Numbered from the stretch's first letter, positions 35,116 through 45,029 are shown. The stretch is DNA of 61,379 nucleotides from Saccharibacillus sp. O23 (GCF_002205895.1 NZ_NJDE01000028.1:1-61379), one strand, 5' to 3'. Made by a program: numbers and translations. Notes: generated by a model from the letters alone, not told the origin.

Positions 35116-35144
35116 GCAACTTTTTTGTAACCTCTAGCGTCTAA
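35116..35144 (+). promoter_or_regulatory. Possible ECF-sigma promoter upstream of the S-layer gene
   Basis: GCAAC (35116-35120), 17 bases with a T tract, then CGTCTAA (35138-35144), resembling the AAC / CGTC pattern of ECF sigma promoters. It sits 380 bases before the main start codon; sequence alone cannot settle it. Confidence 0.35.
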
Positions 35145-35251
35145 GAGATTGAGTGTCAAAACAAGACGCGGAAAACACCCAAGAAACCTCTTGATTTTCC
35201 AGACATTGGCCGTAAAACCTGAAAGTTGTGAGCCCTTGTGCGAAAATGGAC

Positions 35252-35280
35252 TTTACGGGGGTTAGCGACCAATGTATAAT
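35252..35280 (+). promoter_or_regulatory. Sigma-A promoter of the main S-layer gene
   Basis: TTTACG (35252-35257), 17 bases, TATAAT (35275-35280). A second weaker candidate is TTGATT (35191-35196) with TAAAAC (35213-35218). The leader to the first possible start is about 130 bases. Confidence 0.7.
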
Positions 35281-35344
35281 ACGGAAAGCGGGATTGGGCA
35301 GCTATTGTCTTGCGCTTACTTATTTATTCTCGTGGTTTTAAGTT

Positions 35345-35364
35345 TCTGTGATACCCGTCACAGA
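35345..35364 (+). promoter_or_regulatory. Hairpin in the S-layer leader
   Basis: CTGTGA (35346-35351) pairs with TCACAG (35358-35363) around TACCCG. Long structured leaders are common for S-layer mRNAs, which are very stable. Confidence 0.45.
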
Positions 35365-35494
35365 CCTCATTTATACTTAAACCTGCTCAACTCTGGAAAG
35401 GGGGTGCAATCAGCTAATGAGTAACATGAGCGAATGCGAACCAATTACAGACAAAAAAAACACAGCAACACTCCAAGGAGGAGAAAAGAAGGTT

Positions 35495-38400
35495 ATGAAG
35501 AAAATTGTATCCCTGGCTCTGTCCACGGCTATGGCGTTCTCGATGTTCGCTTCGGTCACTTCCGCAGCAACTCTGACGACGCAAGAGAAATACAACGCAC
35601 TGGTTACTCAAGGTATTTTCGCAGGTTACCCGAACGGCGAAGCTTACCTCGACAAAGACATGACTCGCGCGGAATTCGCGAAAGTCGTAGCACTGCTGAC
35701 TGGTCTGGACACTACGGCTACTACAACTAGCACGTACGCTGACCCTAACTATGCGAACGCTTGGTACAAACCTTACGTTGAAGCCGTAACTAAAGCCGGC
35801 TACATGAAAGGTACAACGACTGGAACTAAAAAACTGTTCAACCCGAACGGTAAAGTAACAGTTCAAGAAATGGCAGCTACGCTGGTACGCGCAGCTAAGC
35901 TGGAAATCCCGACTACAGGCATCGACAACGGTGCGGCTGCTTGGGCTAAAGGCGAAGTACAAGCTGCAATCAACGCTGGCCTGATCAGCAAAACTGCAAA
36001 CTTCGCAGGCGCAGCAACTCGCGGTCTGCTGGTTGACACAGCTTACGCTTACCAAACAGCTCTGAGCAAACCGGCTGTCGCTTCTTACGACGTGACAGAC
36101 AACGGCGCGACTGTAGTCTTCACGCTGGCTAACGGCGAGAAAGTAACAGTTAAGCCTACGACTGCTCTGCAGCCGAACGTTGCAACGACTGTAACTTTCA
36201 AGTATAACGACTTCGACTACAGCGAGTCCGTAACTTGGAAAGTAACAGACGCAAGCGCAGTAACAAGCGCGTCTGCTTCGAACCTCAAAGAAGTTATGGT
36301 AATGTTCAACGGTAAAGTCGACAAGACTTCCGCTGAAAACATCAATAACTACAGCATTCCGGATCTGACAATCAGCAGCGCTGCTCTGTCGGCTGACGGT
36401 ACAACTGTAACTCTGCGTCTGACAGAAAGTTCGACTCTGTCGAACAACCGTCAAACTACGGTTACTGTAAACAACGTGAAGCAAAGCACGGGTTCGACTC
36501 TGATCTCCGGCAAAGCTACCTTCACTCCTTCTGATGTAACGATTCCTACGGTTTCCCAAGTGAACCCGCTGGGTACTGGCGCAGTTGAAGTAGTATTCAG
36601 CGAGCCGGTTCAAAAATCGTCGATCACTGTCGGCGGAATCAGAATCGACGGCGCGGCAGTAGCGGCTAACATCACTCCAAGCTACTCGAGCAACTCGGTA
36701 ATCATCGAGACTCCGCTGAGCGTAGGCGATCACACGATCCGTCTGTCGGGCGTAACTGACTACTCGGGTCTGGTAATGGCTCCGGTTGATCAGAAGTTCA
36801 CAGTAGTAGCTGATACGACTGCTCCGACGATCACTTCGACAACTTCGAACGATCTGAAAGAAGTAACCGTAACGTTCAGCGAACCAGTTCGCAGCATCGG
36901 CAGCGCTTATGCAAACTCGACTTCGTCGACAGCACAAGTATCCCTGTCCGGCAGAACTGCAACTCTGACATTCCCTAGCAACCTGAGCTACTCCGCTAAC
37001 ACGATTACGCTGACTGGCGTAACGGACTACAGCGGCAACACGGCTGCTACACTGACTGCAACTGTAACTCCTACACTGGATCTGACTGCTCCTACAGTAG
37101 TTGGTACTTCCGTAGGCGTTGAGAACAACAACTACTATGTTGATGTTCAATTCAGCAAAGCAGTTAACGTTTCGGACAGCACGCTGACTGGTTACGCTCT
37201 GAACCGCGACTACTACACGCTGAGAAACACAGCTGGAACAGTCGTAACAGGAACAGGCCTGACAAGCGCGGGTCATCCGGTAACGGCTCCTCAACAAGTC
37301 GGAACGAACGGACGCACAGTTCGCGTAACTCTGGGCCCTGTATCGTCGCTGACTGCAGGCAGCTACAAGTTCGAAGTTGCTGGCGTACGTGACCTGACAA
37401 CAGCTCAAAACGTACTGACTCCTTACAGCACTACAATCAGCCTGACTAAGTCTGCTGACACAACGCTGGATCGCGCTTGGCGTGATGGAGCATGGGTCTA
37501 CCTGCAATTCTCCGGTACAGTAGCAACTTCGGGTAACGGTAACGCGCTTGAAGCTAGCAAATACCGTCTGGATGGAGCAGGAGCTCCAGCAAACAGTGGT
37601 ACGACTACAGTTCTTACAGATCGTAATACTGATGTAGAAATCGTGGGCGCTAACACTGTACGTATTTACGCTAGAAACTTCACGAATGCTCCTACTGCAC
37701 TTGACAACAAACTGGTTGTAGCAAGCTACGTTGCAAAAGCAGACGGAACTTACTTCACGTCCAACGGTCGTGATGGACGAGTAGAAGCTACTGCAACAAT
37801 CAGCCCTAGCAATAGTTCGATCACAGTTTCCAACACTCCAGTTGTGAACAGCGATCGTCAGATCGTCGTAACATTCAACACTCCAGTTACTAGCATCGAC
37901 AGAACAAGCGTTGGATTCACTCCAGCAGGTTCTACTACTGCAATCGTACCTACTTCGGTAACGATGAGCGACAACAACAAAACGGCTACGATCACACTGC
38001 CGTCTTCGACTTCGTTGTCCTTCGCAACTGGTCAACTGACCATTGCAAACGTAACTGATCAGTTTGGTAACAGAGGTGCCGTTAACCAACCAATCAGCAA
38101 CAACGCCAAACCAGTTGCTAGCTCTGCTACAGCTACTGTAACGAGAACTAGCGACACTGCAATCAGCGTCTTCATTCCAACAACTAGAGAGGTAACTGTT
38201 GTTGATGGTAGCAGTACCGCAACTCGCAACCTGTTCCAAGCTAGTGTTGGAACAACAGCGGCTGTAGCTGCTAGCCAAGTGAGCGCAACTACTGGTGGTA
38301 TTACCGCTACATTCGCTGTACCAGCTGGAACTGCATCGACTACTTCGGTATACGTTGAGTTCAACGGAACAGCGAATGCTACAACTAAGCTGGTTGTTGC

Positions 38401-38770
38401 TAAAGATGCTGATGCTACTCCAGCAGGAACATTCAGTGTTACAGGAACAGCTGGAACATACACAGCTCCTGATACTACTGCTCCTACAGCTACTGCAGGT
38501 ACGCCTAACAATGCTACTACTCTGGCTGTAACATTGAACGAGGCTGCTACAGTAACTATTGGCGCAGTAACTGGTGGAGTAACTGGCGTTACTGTAGCTC
38601 CTGCAAACGGAACTACAACGACTCCTACATTCACAATTGCAGGAACTCCTGCTGATGGTGCCACGTTCAAATTCACTGTAACTGATACAGCGGCAGCAGC
38701 TAACGCAAGAACTTATACTGCCACTTACGCTACAGCTACAACTAACTGGACGCTGACAACTGCTCAGTAA
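35495..38770 (+). CDS. Probable main S-layer protein (N-terminal SLH domains)
   Basis: A 1091-residue secreted protein. The signal peptide is residues 1-24 (cleavage after TSA). Three SLH domains follow at about residues 27-190 (segments GIFAGYPNGEAYLDKDMTRAE and NPNGKVTVQEMAATLVRAAK). From about 210 on there are repeated Ig-like beta domains, very rich in Thr, Ala, Val and Ser. Three things suggest the abundant lattice protein: the long leader, strong ribosome sites, and biased codon use (ACT, GCT, GTA, ACA, where neighbours use ACG, GCG, GTC). I chose the ATG at 35495. A second in-frame ATG at 35417 has its own AAAGGGGGTG site and would add 26 residues. A terminator follows. Confidence 0.9.
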   Translation: MKKIVSLALSTAMAFSMFASVTSAATLTTQEKYNALVTQGIFAGYPNGEAYLDKDMTRAEFAKVVALLTGLDTTATTTSTYADPNYANAWYKPYVEAVTKAGYMKGTTTGTKKLFNPNGKVTVQEMAATLVRAAKLEIPTTGIDNGAAAWAKGEVQAAINAGLISKTANFAGAATRGLLVDTAYAYQTALSKPAVASYDVTDNGATVVFTLANGEKVTVKPTTALQPNVATTVTFKYNDFDYSESVTWKVTDASAVTSASASNLKEVMVMFNGKVDKTSAENINNYSIPDLTISSAALSADGTTVTLRLTESSTLSNNRQTTVTVNNVKQSTGSTLISGKATFTPSDVTIPTVSQVNPLGTGAVEVVFSEPVQKSSITVGGIRIDGAAVAANITPSYSSNSVIIETPLSVGDHTIRLSGVTDYSGLVMAPVDQKFTVVADTTAPTITSTTSNDLKEVTVTFSEPVRSIGSAYANSTSSTAQVSLSGRTATLTFPSNLSYSANTITLTGVTDYSGNTAATLTATVTPTLDLTAPTVVGTSVGVENNNYYVDVQFSKAVNVSDSTLTGYALNRDYYTLRNTAGTVVTGTGLTSAGHPVTAPQQVGTNGRTVRVTLGPVSSLTAGSYKFEVAGVRDLTTAQNVLTPYSTTISLTKSADTTLDRAWRDGAWVYLQFSGTVATSGNGNALEASKYRLDGAGAPANSGTTTVLTDRNTDVEIVGANTVRIYARNFTNAPTALDNKLVVASYVAKADGTYFTSNGRDGRVEATATISPSNSSITVSNTPVVNSDRQIVVTFNTPVTSIDRTSVGFTPAGSTTAIVPTSVTMSDNNKTATITLPSSTSLSFATGQLTIANVTDQFGNRGAVNQPISNNAKPVASSATATVTRTSDTAISVFIPTTREVTVVDGSSTATRNLFQASVGTTAAVAASQVSATTGGITATFAVPAGTASTTSVYVEFNGTANATTKLVVAKDADATPAGTFSVTGTAGTYTAPDTTAPTATAGTPNNATTLAVTLNEAATVTIGAVTGGVTGVTVAPANGTTTTPTFTIAGTPADGATFKFTVTDTAAAANARTYTATYATATTNWTLTTAQ

Positions 38771-38790
38771 TCTTTCGACTAGCTTTTAAG

Positions 38791-38822
38791 AAAGAACCCC
38801 GGGACGCCGGGGTTCTTTTTTT
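38791..38822 (+). terminator. Intrinsic terminator after the S-layer gene
   Basis: AAAGAACCCCGG pairs with CCGGGGTTCTTT around GACG, followed by T tracts. It is one of the strongest terminators in the window. Confidence 0.95.
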
Positions 38823-38829
38823 GTTTTGT

Positions 38830-38859
38830 TTGACACTACCCTGCCTAATCAGTTAACAT
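38830..38859 (+). promoter_or_regulatory. Sigma-A promoter of metK
   Basis: TTGACA (38830-38835), 18 bases, TAACAT (38854-38859), just after the S-layer terminator. Confidence 0.65.
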
Positions 38860-38883
38860 TACAACCGAGGATGGAATCACTAG

Positions 38884-38904
38884 CCTTTTCCCTACCGGAA
38901 AAGG
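38884..38904 (+). promoter_or_regulatory. Terminator-like hairpin in the metK leader
   Basis: CCTTTTCC pairs perfectly with GGAAAAGG around CTACC, followed by TTCGTTTT. It might attenuate metK. The leader shows no S-box (SAM riboswitch) features. Confidence 0.45.
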
Positions 38905-38959
38905 TTCGTTTTATGTATACGGGAAATTTTTATCGCGAAACATAGGGAGGTACACGCTT

Positions 38960-40162
38960 ATGTCTCTTCAAGGACGGCGTTTGTTTACATCCGAATCCGT
39001 GACGGAAGGTCATCCGGATAAGATCTGCGATCAGATCTCCGATGCGGTATTGGATGCATTTCTCGCTAACGATCCGAACGCGCGCGTGGCGTGCGAAGTA
39101 TCGGTAGCTACGGGTCTGGTTCTCGTTATCGGCGAGATCAGCACCAAATCGGAATACGTGGATATTCCGGCGATCGTGCGTCAGACGATCAAGGATATCG
39201 GCTATACGCGTGCCAAATACGGGTTCGACTACAATACATGCGCGGTGCTGACTTCGCTCAACGAGCAGTCGGCGGATATCGCGCAGGGCGTGAACTCCGC
39301 TCTGGAGACGCGCGATCCCGAGCAGATGAAGCTCGAAACGGAAAACATCGGTGCCGGCGACCAGGGACTCATGTTCGGCTTCGCGTCGAATGAGACGCCG
39401 GAACTGATGCCGCTTCCGATCGCGCTCTCTCACCGCATCGCCCGCCGCTTGGCGGAAGTGCGCAAAGACGGCACGCTCGAGTATCTGCGTCCGGACGGCA
39501 AGACGCAGGTCACGATCGAATACGACGGCGACAAGCCGGTTCGCGTAGACACGATCGTGGTCTCGACGCAGCATGCCGAAGAGATCACGTTGGAGCAGAT
39601 TCAGCGCGATATCAAAGAGCATGTCATCTTGAACGTCGTTCCGGCCGAACTGCTGGACGACGAGACCAAATACTTCATCAACCCGACCGGCCGCTTCGTT
39701 ATCGGCGGACCGCAGGGGGATGCGGGTTTGACCGGCCGCAAGATCATCGTCGACACGTACGGTGGGTATGCCCGTCACGGCGGCGGCGCGTTCTCGGGCA
39801 AAGACCCGACGAAGGTCGACCGTTCCGCGGCTTACGCGGCGCGTTACGTGGCGAAGAACCTCGTGGCCGCAGGCCTTGCGGACAAGTGCGAGATTCAGCT
39901 CGCTTACGCGATCGGGGTCGCCAATCCGGTATCGATCAGCGTCGATACGTACGGAACCGGCAAAGTCAGCGAAGAGACGCTGGTGAAGCTCGTACGCGAG
40001 AACTTCGACCTGCGTCCGACCGGCATCATTCGCATGCTGGATCTTCGCCGTCCGATCTACAAGCAGACCGCCGCGTACGGCCACTTCGGCCGTACCGATC
40101 TGGATCTGCCGTGGGAACGTACGGATAAAGCGGAAGAATTGAAAGCTCAATCGGGGCTGTAA
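38960..40162 (+). CDS. metK: S-adenosylmethionine synthetase
   Basis: MetK joins methionine and ATP to make S-adenosylmethionine, the main methyl donor. The 400-residue protein is full length, with the N-terminal [20 protein letters not shown] (metal and ATP binding), [12 protein letters not shown], and the signature [19 protein letters not shown] near residue 270. The ATG at 38960 follows ATAGGGAGG. It sits, with its own promoter and terminator, between two SLH genes and has no functional tie to them that I can see. Confidence 0.98.
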   Translation: MSLQGRRLFTSESVTEGHPDKICDQISDAVLDAFLANDPNARVACEVSVATGLVLVIGEISTKSEYVDIPAIVRQTIKDIGYTRAKYGFDYNTCAVLTSLNEQSADIAQGVNSALETRDPEQMKLETENIGAGDQGLMFGFASNETPELMPLPIALSHRIARRLAEVRKDGTLEYLRPDGKTQVTIEYDGDKPVRVDTIVVSTQHAEEITLEQIQRDIKEHVILNVVPAELLDDETKYFINPTGRFVIGGPQGDAGLTGRKIIVDTYGGYARHGGGAFSGKDPTKVDRSAAYAARYVAKNLVAAGLADKCEIQLAYAIGVANPVSISVDTYGTGKVSEETLVKLVRENFDLRPTGIIRMLDLRRPIYKQTAAYGHFGRTDLDLPWERTDKAEELKAQSGL

Positions 40163-40188
40163 GACTCCCGTTCGAGCGCTAAACAGAA

Positions 40189-40219
40189 GGCTCGGCCGTT
40201 TACGCGGTCGGGTCTTTTT
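40189..40219 (+). terminator. Intrinsic terminator after metK
   Basis: GGCTCGGCCG pairs with CGGTCGGGTC allowing two G-T pairs, followed by TTTTT. Confidence 0.75.
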
Positions 40220-40353
40220 GTCGTCCTTTTCTGCCTGCTCGCCTAATTTTTCCCGCTTCTTAACCGATATAAATAAAGATTAGTTATCGCTCAATGACTT
40301 CAAATGCCGGTAATCGGTGCAATTGGGCAGTCGAGAGGGGAGACTGGACGAAC

Positions 40354-43300
40354 ATGAAGAAACGAATGGCCGTCGCGGTGGTCGGCGCGCTGCTGATCAA
40401 TCTGCTGGGGCCCGGAGTCTGGGGAGAAGAACATTTTTCCGGGAAGATTTATGCAGCCGCTGCCAAAGCTTCGGCCGCTGTACAGAGCTATTCGCCGACG
40501 AATAAAACGCAGGGCGTTTCATTGACGCCGGGGCTGTCGCTGACTTTCGACCGCGCGGTGCAGAAGGTCGGAACGGATACGACCAAAGGCTTTACGGTAA
40601 AACGGCAGAACGATAACCAGACGGTACTGAAAGCAGCGGTCGATCCGGCGGATATTTCTTCCGACGGTCTGCGGGTTACGCTGCGAACCGGCAGCTTGAC
40701 GCTCGATCCGAACACCAGCTATTACGTGTTGGCGGACAGCGGCGTATTGGCTCCGGTACTGACTGGAGCGGAAACGTCCGGCGGGGTAACCGCCGACGCG
40801 TGGACCGGCATTAGCAGCGCGCTCACTTGGACGTTCAAGACCGGAGCGGCTGCCGATACGACGCCGCCTACGTTCGTAAGCAGCTCGCCGGTCAATACGG
40901 CGGTCGGCGTGAAGCCGGATGCTCCGTTAGGATTGTCTTTCAGCGAAGCCGTTGCGGCGTCGGAAGGTTCGATCGTGATCTACGAAGCCGATACGATGAC
41001 CAAAGACAGCGCCGGAGCGATGAAGCTCTCCGTGCTGTCCGACGAAGTCACGGGACTCGGCACGTCGAACGTGAAGATCTCGCCTAAGGCTTCCGGCGGA
41101 CATACGCTCAAAGCCGGGACTCGCTACGGCGTGCATATCGATGCGGGCGTTTTCGCCGATCTGGCCGGTCTGCCGTACAATTCGGCGATCGACTGGACGT
41201 TTACGACCGAATCGCTCAATAACGTACCGCCGACCGTCGCGGCTCTTAGTCCGCAAGCGGGCCTTGCGGGCGCGCCGACGGCGGGTACTGCGAAGATCAC
41301 GTTCTCCGAACGCGTAACGCCGAAGACCGGAACGCTGTACATCTACCGGCTGAACGACAGCCAACAAGTCGCGGCTCTGCCGGTAGCGGGCGCGACGATG
41401 GATACGGCAGGAACGACGGCTTCGCTGAATTACTCGGGCTTGGCGCGCGGAACGTCTTATTACGTGCTGCTCGATCCGGGCAGTTTCTTGGATGTGGACG
41501 GTACGGCTTTCGCGGGCATTCAAGCGGTCCGGACATGGACGTTTACGACGACCGGCGATGCGCTGGCGCTGTCGGGACTCACTCCGGCTGCCGGCACGAC
41601 GGGAGTCGCGGCAGGCAGTCCGCTGCAGATGACGTTCAGCCGCGTCGTCTATCCGAACGCGGGCGGAACGGTCACGATCACGCGCAATGACGGTTCTACG
41701 GATTCGTTCGCGATCAATTCCGCTCAAGTCACCGGAGGCGGAACCAATACGCTGAACATCACGCCGAAGACGCCTCTGGTCACCGGCTATACGTATACCG
41801 TGACTTTGAGCAGCGGAGCGCTCGGCGATTCGGAAGGCAATAACTTCCCGACGGCGAACGCCGGCCTGAACTGGTCGTTCTCGACGGTGGTGGATACGTC
41901 GCTGCTTCAGATCTACTCGCTGACGCCGGCGGATCGCAGCACGGGCGTCGCGACCGATTCGGAGATCCGCGTACGCTTTAATCGCAGCGTGGCGTTGGCG
42001 GACGCCGCGGGGATCACGTTGAACCGCAGCGGCGGTTCGAAGGTCGCCGCAACGGCCAAAGTCAGCTCGACCAACAATCGGGACATCGTGATCACGCCAA
42101 CCGCCGCTCTAAGCGGCGACACGCCGTATTACGTCGATATCGCGAACGGCGCGGTGGTGGATCTGTCGAATCCGGGCATCCGCTTCGCGGGCTTGTCCGG
42201 AGTGGCACTATGGAGTTTCCGCACGGGCGTGATCGATAAGTCAGTGCCGGTTATTCAGAGCGCCGCGATGAGCGGGACGACTACGGTCCGTTTGACGTAC
42301 AACAAACTGTTGAATTCGACGTACACCCCACTCATCTCCAGCTACAAAGTGACGGTCAACGGAGACGCGCGAGTTCCGACTTCCGCCTATATTTCCGGCG
42401 ATAGCGTGTATCTCACGCTCGACACCGGTATCGCGGTAGGACAAGACGTCAAAGTCACCTATGATCCGGGTACGCGCCCCGTGCAGGACGCGTCCGGCAA
42501 TCTGGCGGCGGCGCTGTCGCTTTATACCGTCACGAACGGTCTGGATACCGCGCTGCCGAAGCCGCGCGAAGGAACGGCGTACACGAACAGCATTACGCTG
42601 GTCTTCCCGAATGGGCTGCAATACGTGAGTCCGACATCGAACGGAGTCAATCAATTCAAAGTTACGGCAGACGGCAATCCGATCACGGTCAGCAGTTATT
42701 CGACCGGCGGGCCGGTACTCTACCTCACGCTCGCTTCGGCGGTGCCGTCGGGTTCGGCGGTCAAAGTCAGCTACGACGCCGGCACCAACCTGCTGCGCGA
42801 TTCGAGCAACCAGATGATCTCCGGATTCGGCGACTTCAGCGTACGCAACCTGCTGGATACGCGTCCGCCGCAATTCGTCTCCGCATCGCTGGGCGACAAG
42901 ACGCTGACGCTTATTTACGACGAGCCGTTGGCGACGAACAATCTGCCGGCGAACAGCCAGTTTTCCGTGCTGTCGTACGGAGCGCCGGTCTATGTGACGG
43001 GAGTCAAGACGGACGGCGAGAAAGTCGTTCTGACTTTGGCGTCCGCCCTGATCGCGGACGGTAACGTGAACGTCTCGTACGTGCCGGGCGCGCTTCGCCT
43101 GACCGACTTGAACGGCAACGCGGCCGCGACGCTGAATATGGTGAGCGTAGGCGCGGCTTCCGGAGCAAGCGGCATCAGTGCGGCGACCGTGCAGAATACG
43201 CAGCTTCAAGTCACTTTCACGACGCCGTTGTCGGCGCTGAATGCGTCGGCTTTCACTCAATTCACGGTATTGGCGAACGGAGCTTCCGTGCCGGTAACCG

Positions 43301-44778
43301 CAGCCGCGGCGACCGGAAGCACCTTGACGCTGACTTTGGGAACGAGCGTCGCGTCCGACCAGACGGTTCAATTGAGCTATACGCCGCCTGCCGCGGCGGC
43401 TAACGGATTAAAGAGCGCTTCGGGCACGACGATTCCGGCGTTCACGAAGATCGCGGTCAAGAATCTGGGCGGTACGGCGACGACGACTCCGGGCACGACG
43501 ACCGGGGACGCCACGATTCTGGATCAAGAAGTATTCGGCAAAAAGATGCTGATCCTCGATCCTAAAAACGCGACGTCCACCAGCGATCTGTCGGCGTACA
43601 ACTCGGCGACGCATCTGTACAAGATCGACGGCGCGGCGTTGAAAGCCGCGTTGGCGCAAGCCGCTTCGCAAAACGGGCTGAACGGCGCCGTCGTCTTCCA
43701 AGTTCCGGACACGGATGCTTCGGCCAAAGTCAGCGTGCCGGTCTCCGTGCTCCAGACGGCTTATGCGAGCAGTCCGAACGGATCGTTCGCCGTACGTTAC
43801 AAAGACATGATGTACGAGCTTCCGCTCAAAGAAGCGTCCGCGTTGACCAAAGGCGTCACCGACCAGACCGGATTGGTGATCCAAATGGAAGGCGTGCCGG
43901 ATTCGGCAGCTTCGAGACTGCGGGTTCAGGCGTCCGCCAGCGGGGCTAACCCGATTACTTCGGCACTGGCGGATTATCGGTTCAAGCTGACGGATACTTC
44001 GTTCTTCGCGGGCGACGCCGACGCGACGGTCAAAGGCATCTATCGTCTGAAATACAATCTGACGACGCCGACCACCCGCACTTCGGTCGTGACTTTCCCG
44101 TCCAATGCCGAACGTCCTTCGTTCGTGCCGACCTATGTATTGACGCAGGATAAGGGCATGGTGCTCAGCGGAGAACTGCCGGGCAGCCAGATCCTGATTC
44201 CGGTGACGTCCACGTTGGCGTTCCAAGACGTCGCCAATCACTGGGCCGGAGACACGATCAACGAATTGGCGGCCAAATATATTTTGGATGCCAATACCTC
44301 GACGATGTTCCAACCGAATCAGGCGATCACCCGGATGGAATTCGCGAACATGCTGTACCGGGGCCTCGGCCTGACCGGCGACACGTCGGCGGCGATGCAG
44401 TTCAGCGACTTGACCCGCAGCAGCAAGAACGTCGACGGCGTCGGCGCGGCGGTCAAAGCGGGAATCATTACCGGTTACCCGGACGGCACGTTCCGACCGG
44501 ATAATCGGATCACCCGCGAAGAGATGGCGATCATGATGGTCCGCGCGCTCGATTACGCGGGCGCGGACATCTCGCTTAGCAGCAGCGCGAGCCAAGTGTT
44601 GTCGTCCTTCGCCGATCGCTCCAAGATCAAATACACCGACGAAGCGGCCAAAGCCGTCAAAGCGGGCGTCATTCAAGGCGGAAGCGGAGGCAAGTTCAAT
44701 CCCCAGGGCAACGCGACGCGCGCCGAAGCTGCCGTCATGCTGAAGCGCGTGCTGCAAAAAGCCGGTTATCTGAATTAA
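40354..44778 (+). CDS. Very large secreted protein with Ig-like repeats and C-terminal SLH domains
   Basis: A 1474-residue exported protein. A signal sequence spans about residues 1-35 (core AVAVVGALLINLLGPGVWG). Five Big_5/SbsA-type Ig-like domains follow to about residue 625; each starts with a pattern like SPTNKTQGVSLTPGLSLTF or TPADRSTGVATDSEIRVRF. Four SwmB-like repeats come next (about 635-1050; pattern SGTTTVRLTYNKLL, then VKVTYDPGTR). A less repetitive region leads to three SLH domains at about 1290-1474 (FQDVANHWAGDTINELA, FRPDNRITREEMAIMMVRAL). Its role may be an adhesin or wall-bound lattice component; that is inferred from the domains. The ATG at 40354 follows GAGGGGAG at 12 bases. 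Confidence 0.9.
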   Translation: MKKRMAVAVVGALLINLLGPGVWGEEHFSGKIYAAAAKASAAVQSYSPTNKTQGVSLTPGLSLTFDRAVQKVGTDTTKGFTVKRQNDNQTVLKAAVDPADISSDGLRVTLRTGSLTLDPNTSYYVLADSGVLAPVLTGAETSGGVTADAWTGISSALTWTFKTGAAADTTPPTFVSSSPVNTAVGVKPDAPLGLSFSEAVAASEGSIVIYEADTMTKDSAGAMKLSVLSDEVTGLGTSNVKISPKASGGHTLKAGTRYGVHIDAGVFADLAGLPYNSAIDWTFTTESLNNVPPTVAALSPQAGLAGAPTAGTAKITFSERVTPKTGTLYIYRLNDSQQVAALPVAGATMDTAGTTASLNYSGLARGTSYYVLLDPGSFLDVDGTAFAGIQAVRTWTFTTTGDALALSGLTPAAGTTGVAAGSPLQMTFSRVVYPNAGGTVTITRNDGSTDSFAINSAQVTGGGTNTLNITPKTPLVTGYTYTVTLSSGALGDSEGNNFPTANAGLNWSFSTVVDTSLLQIYSLTPADRSTGVATDSEIRVRFNRSVALADAAGITLNRSGGSKVAATAKVSSTNNRDIVITPTAALSGDTPYYVDIANGAVVDLSNPGIRFAGLSGVALWSFRTGVIDKSVPVIQSAAMSGTTTVRLTYNKLLNSTYTPLISSYKVTVNGDARVPTSAYISGDSVYLTLDTGIAVGQDVKVTYDPGTRPVQDASGNLAAALSLYTVTNGLDTALPKPREGTAYTNSITLVFPNGLQYVSPTSNGVNQFKVTADGNPITVSSYSTGGPVLYLTLASAVPSGSAVKVSYDAGTNLLRDSSNQMISGFGDFSVRNLLDTRPPQFVSASLGDKTLTLIYDEPLATNNLPANSQFSVLSYGAPVYVTGVKTDGEKVVLTLASALIADGNVNVSYVPGALRLTDLNGNAAATLNMVSVGAASGASGISAATVQNTQLQVTFTTPLSALNASAFTQFTVLANGASVPVTAAAATGSTLTLTLGTSVASDQTVQLSYTPPAAAANGLKSASGTTIPAFTKIAVKNLGGTATTTPGTTTGDATILDQEVFGKKMLILDPKNATSTSDLSAYNSATHLYKIDGAALKAALAQAASQNGLNGAVVFQVPDTDASAKVSVPVSVLQTAYASSPNGSFAVRYKDMMYELPLKEASALTKGVTDQTGLVIQMEGVPDSAASRLRVQASASGANPITSALADYRFKLTDTSFFAGDADATVKGIYRLKYNLTTPTTRTSVVTFPSNAERPSFVPTYVLTQDKGMVLSGELPGSQILIPVTSTLAFQDVANHWAGDTINELAAKYILDANTSTMFQPNQAITRMEFANMLYRGLGLTGDTSAAMQFSDLTRSSKNVDGVGAAVKAGIITGYPDGTFRPDNRITREEMAIMMVRALDYAGADISLSSSASQVLSSFADRSKIKYTDEAAKAVKAGVIQGGSGGKFNPQGNATRAEAAVMLKRVLQKAGYLN

Positions 44779-44806
44779 AGCTCTTTCGACTCTTGATCGA
44801 AAGCCG

Positions 44807-44853
44807 AAAACGATCATTTCTTCTAACAATTTGAAGAGATGATCGTTTTTTCT
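44807..44853 (+). terminator. Intrinsic terminator after the 1474-residue SLH gene
   Basis: AAAACGATCAT pairs with ATGATCGTTTT, with TTCTTC/GAAGAG inside, followed by T-rich sequence. Confidence 0.85.
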
Positions 44854-45029
44854 CTTTTCATTTTCCCCAAGTGGGGTAGAATGGGTAGTTGTGATTGTTT
44901 TTTACCGAAATTGCAGTAACTTTTGCGTGCCGTTTCAGTCTATTACAATAGTGGCGTATATCGGCTTACAGAAAGGCAGTCAACCATACGCGAACGAATC
45001 TGTACAGATAGGGAGCGAAACCGAACATC

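Noticed and set aside
35414..38278. A 954-codon minus-strand frame opposite the S-layer gene
   Set aside because: Its Cys/Ser/Arg-rich composition is an artefact of the ACT/GCT/GTA codon bias of the S-layer gene on the other strand.
38823..38959. SAM (S-box) riboswitch before metK
   Set aside because: The conserved core and four-way junction cannot be found in the short leader; only a simple hairpin is present.
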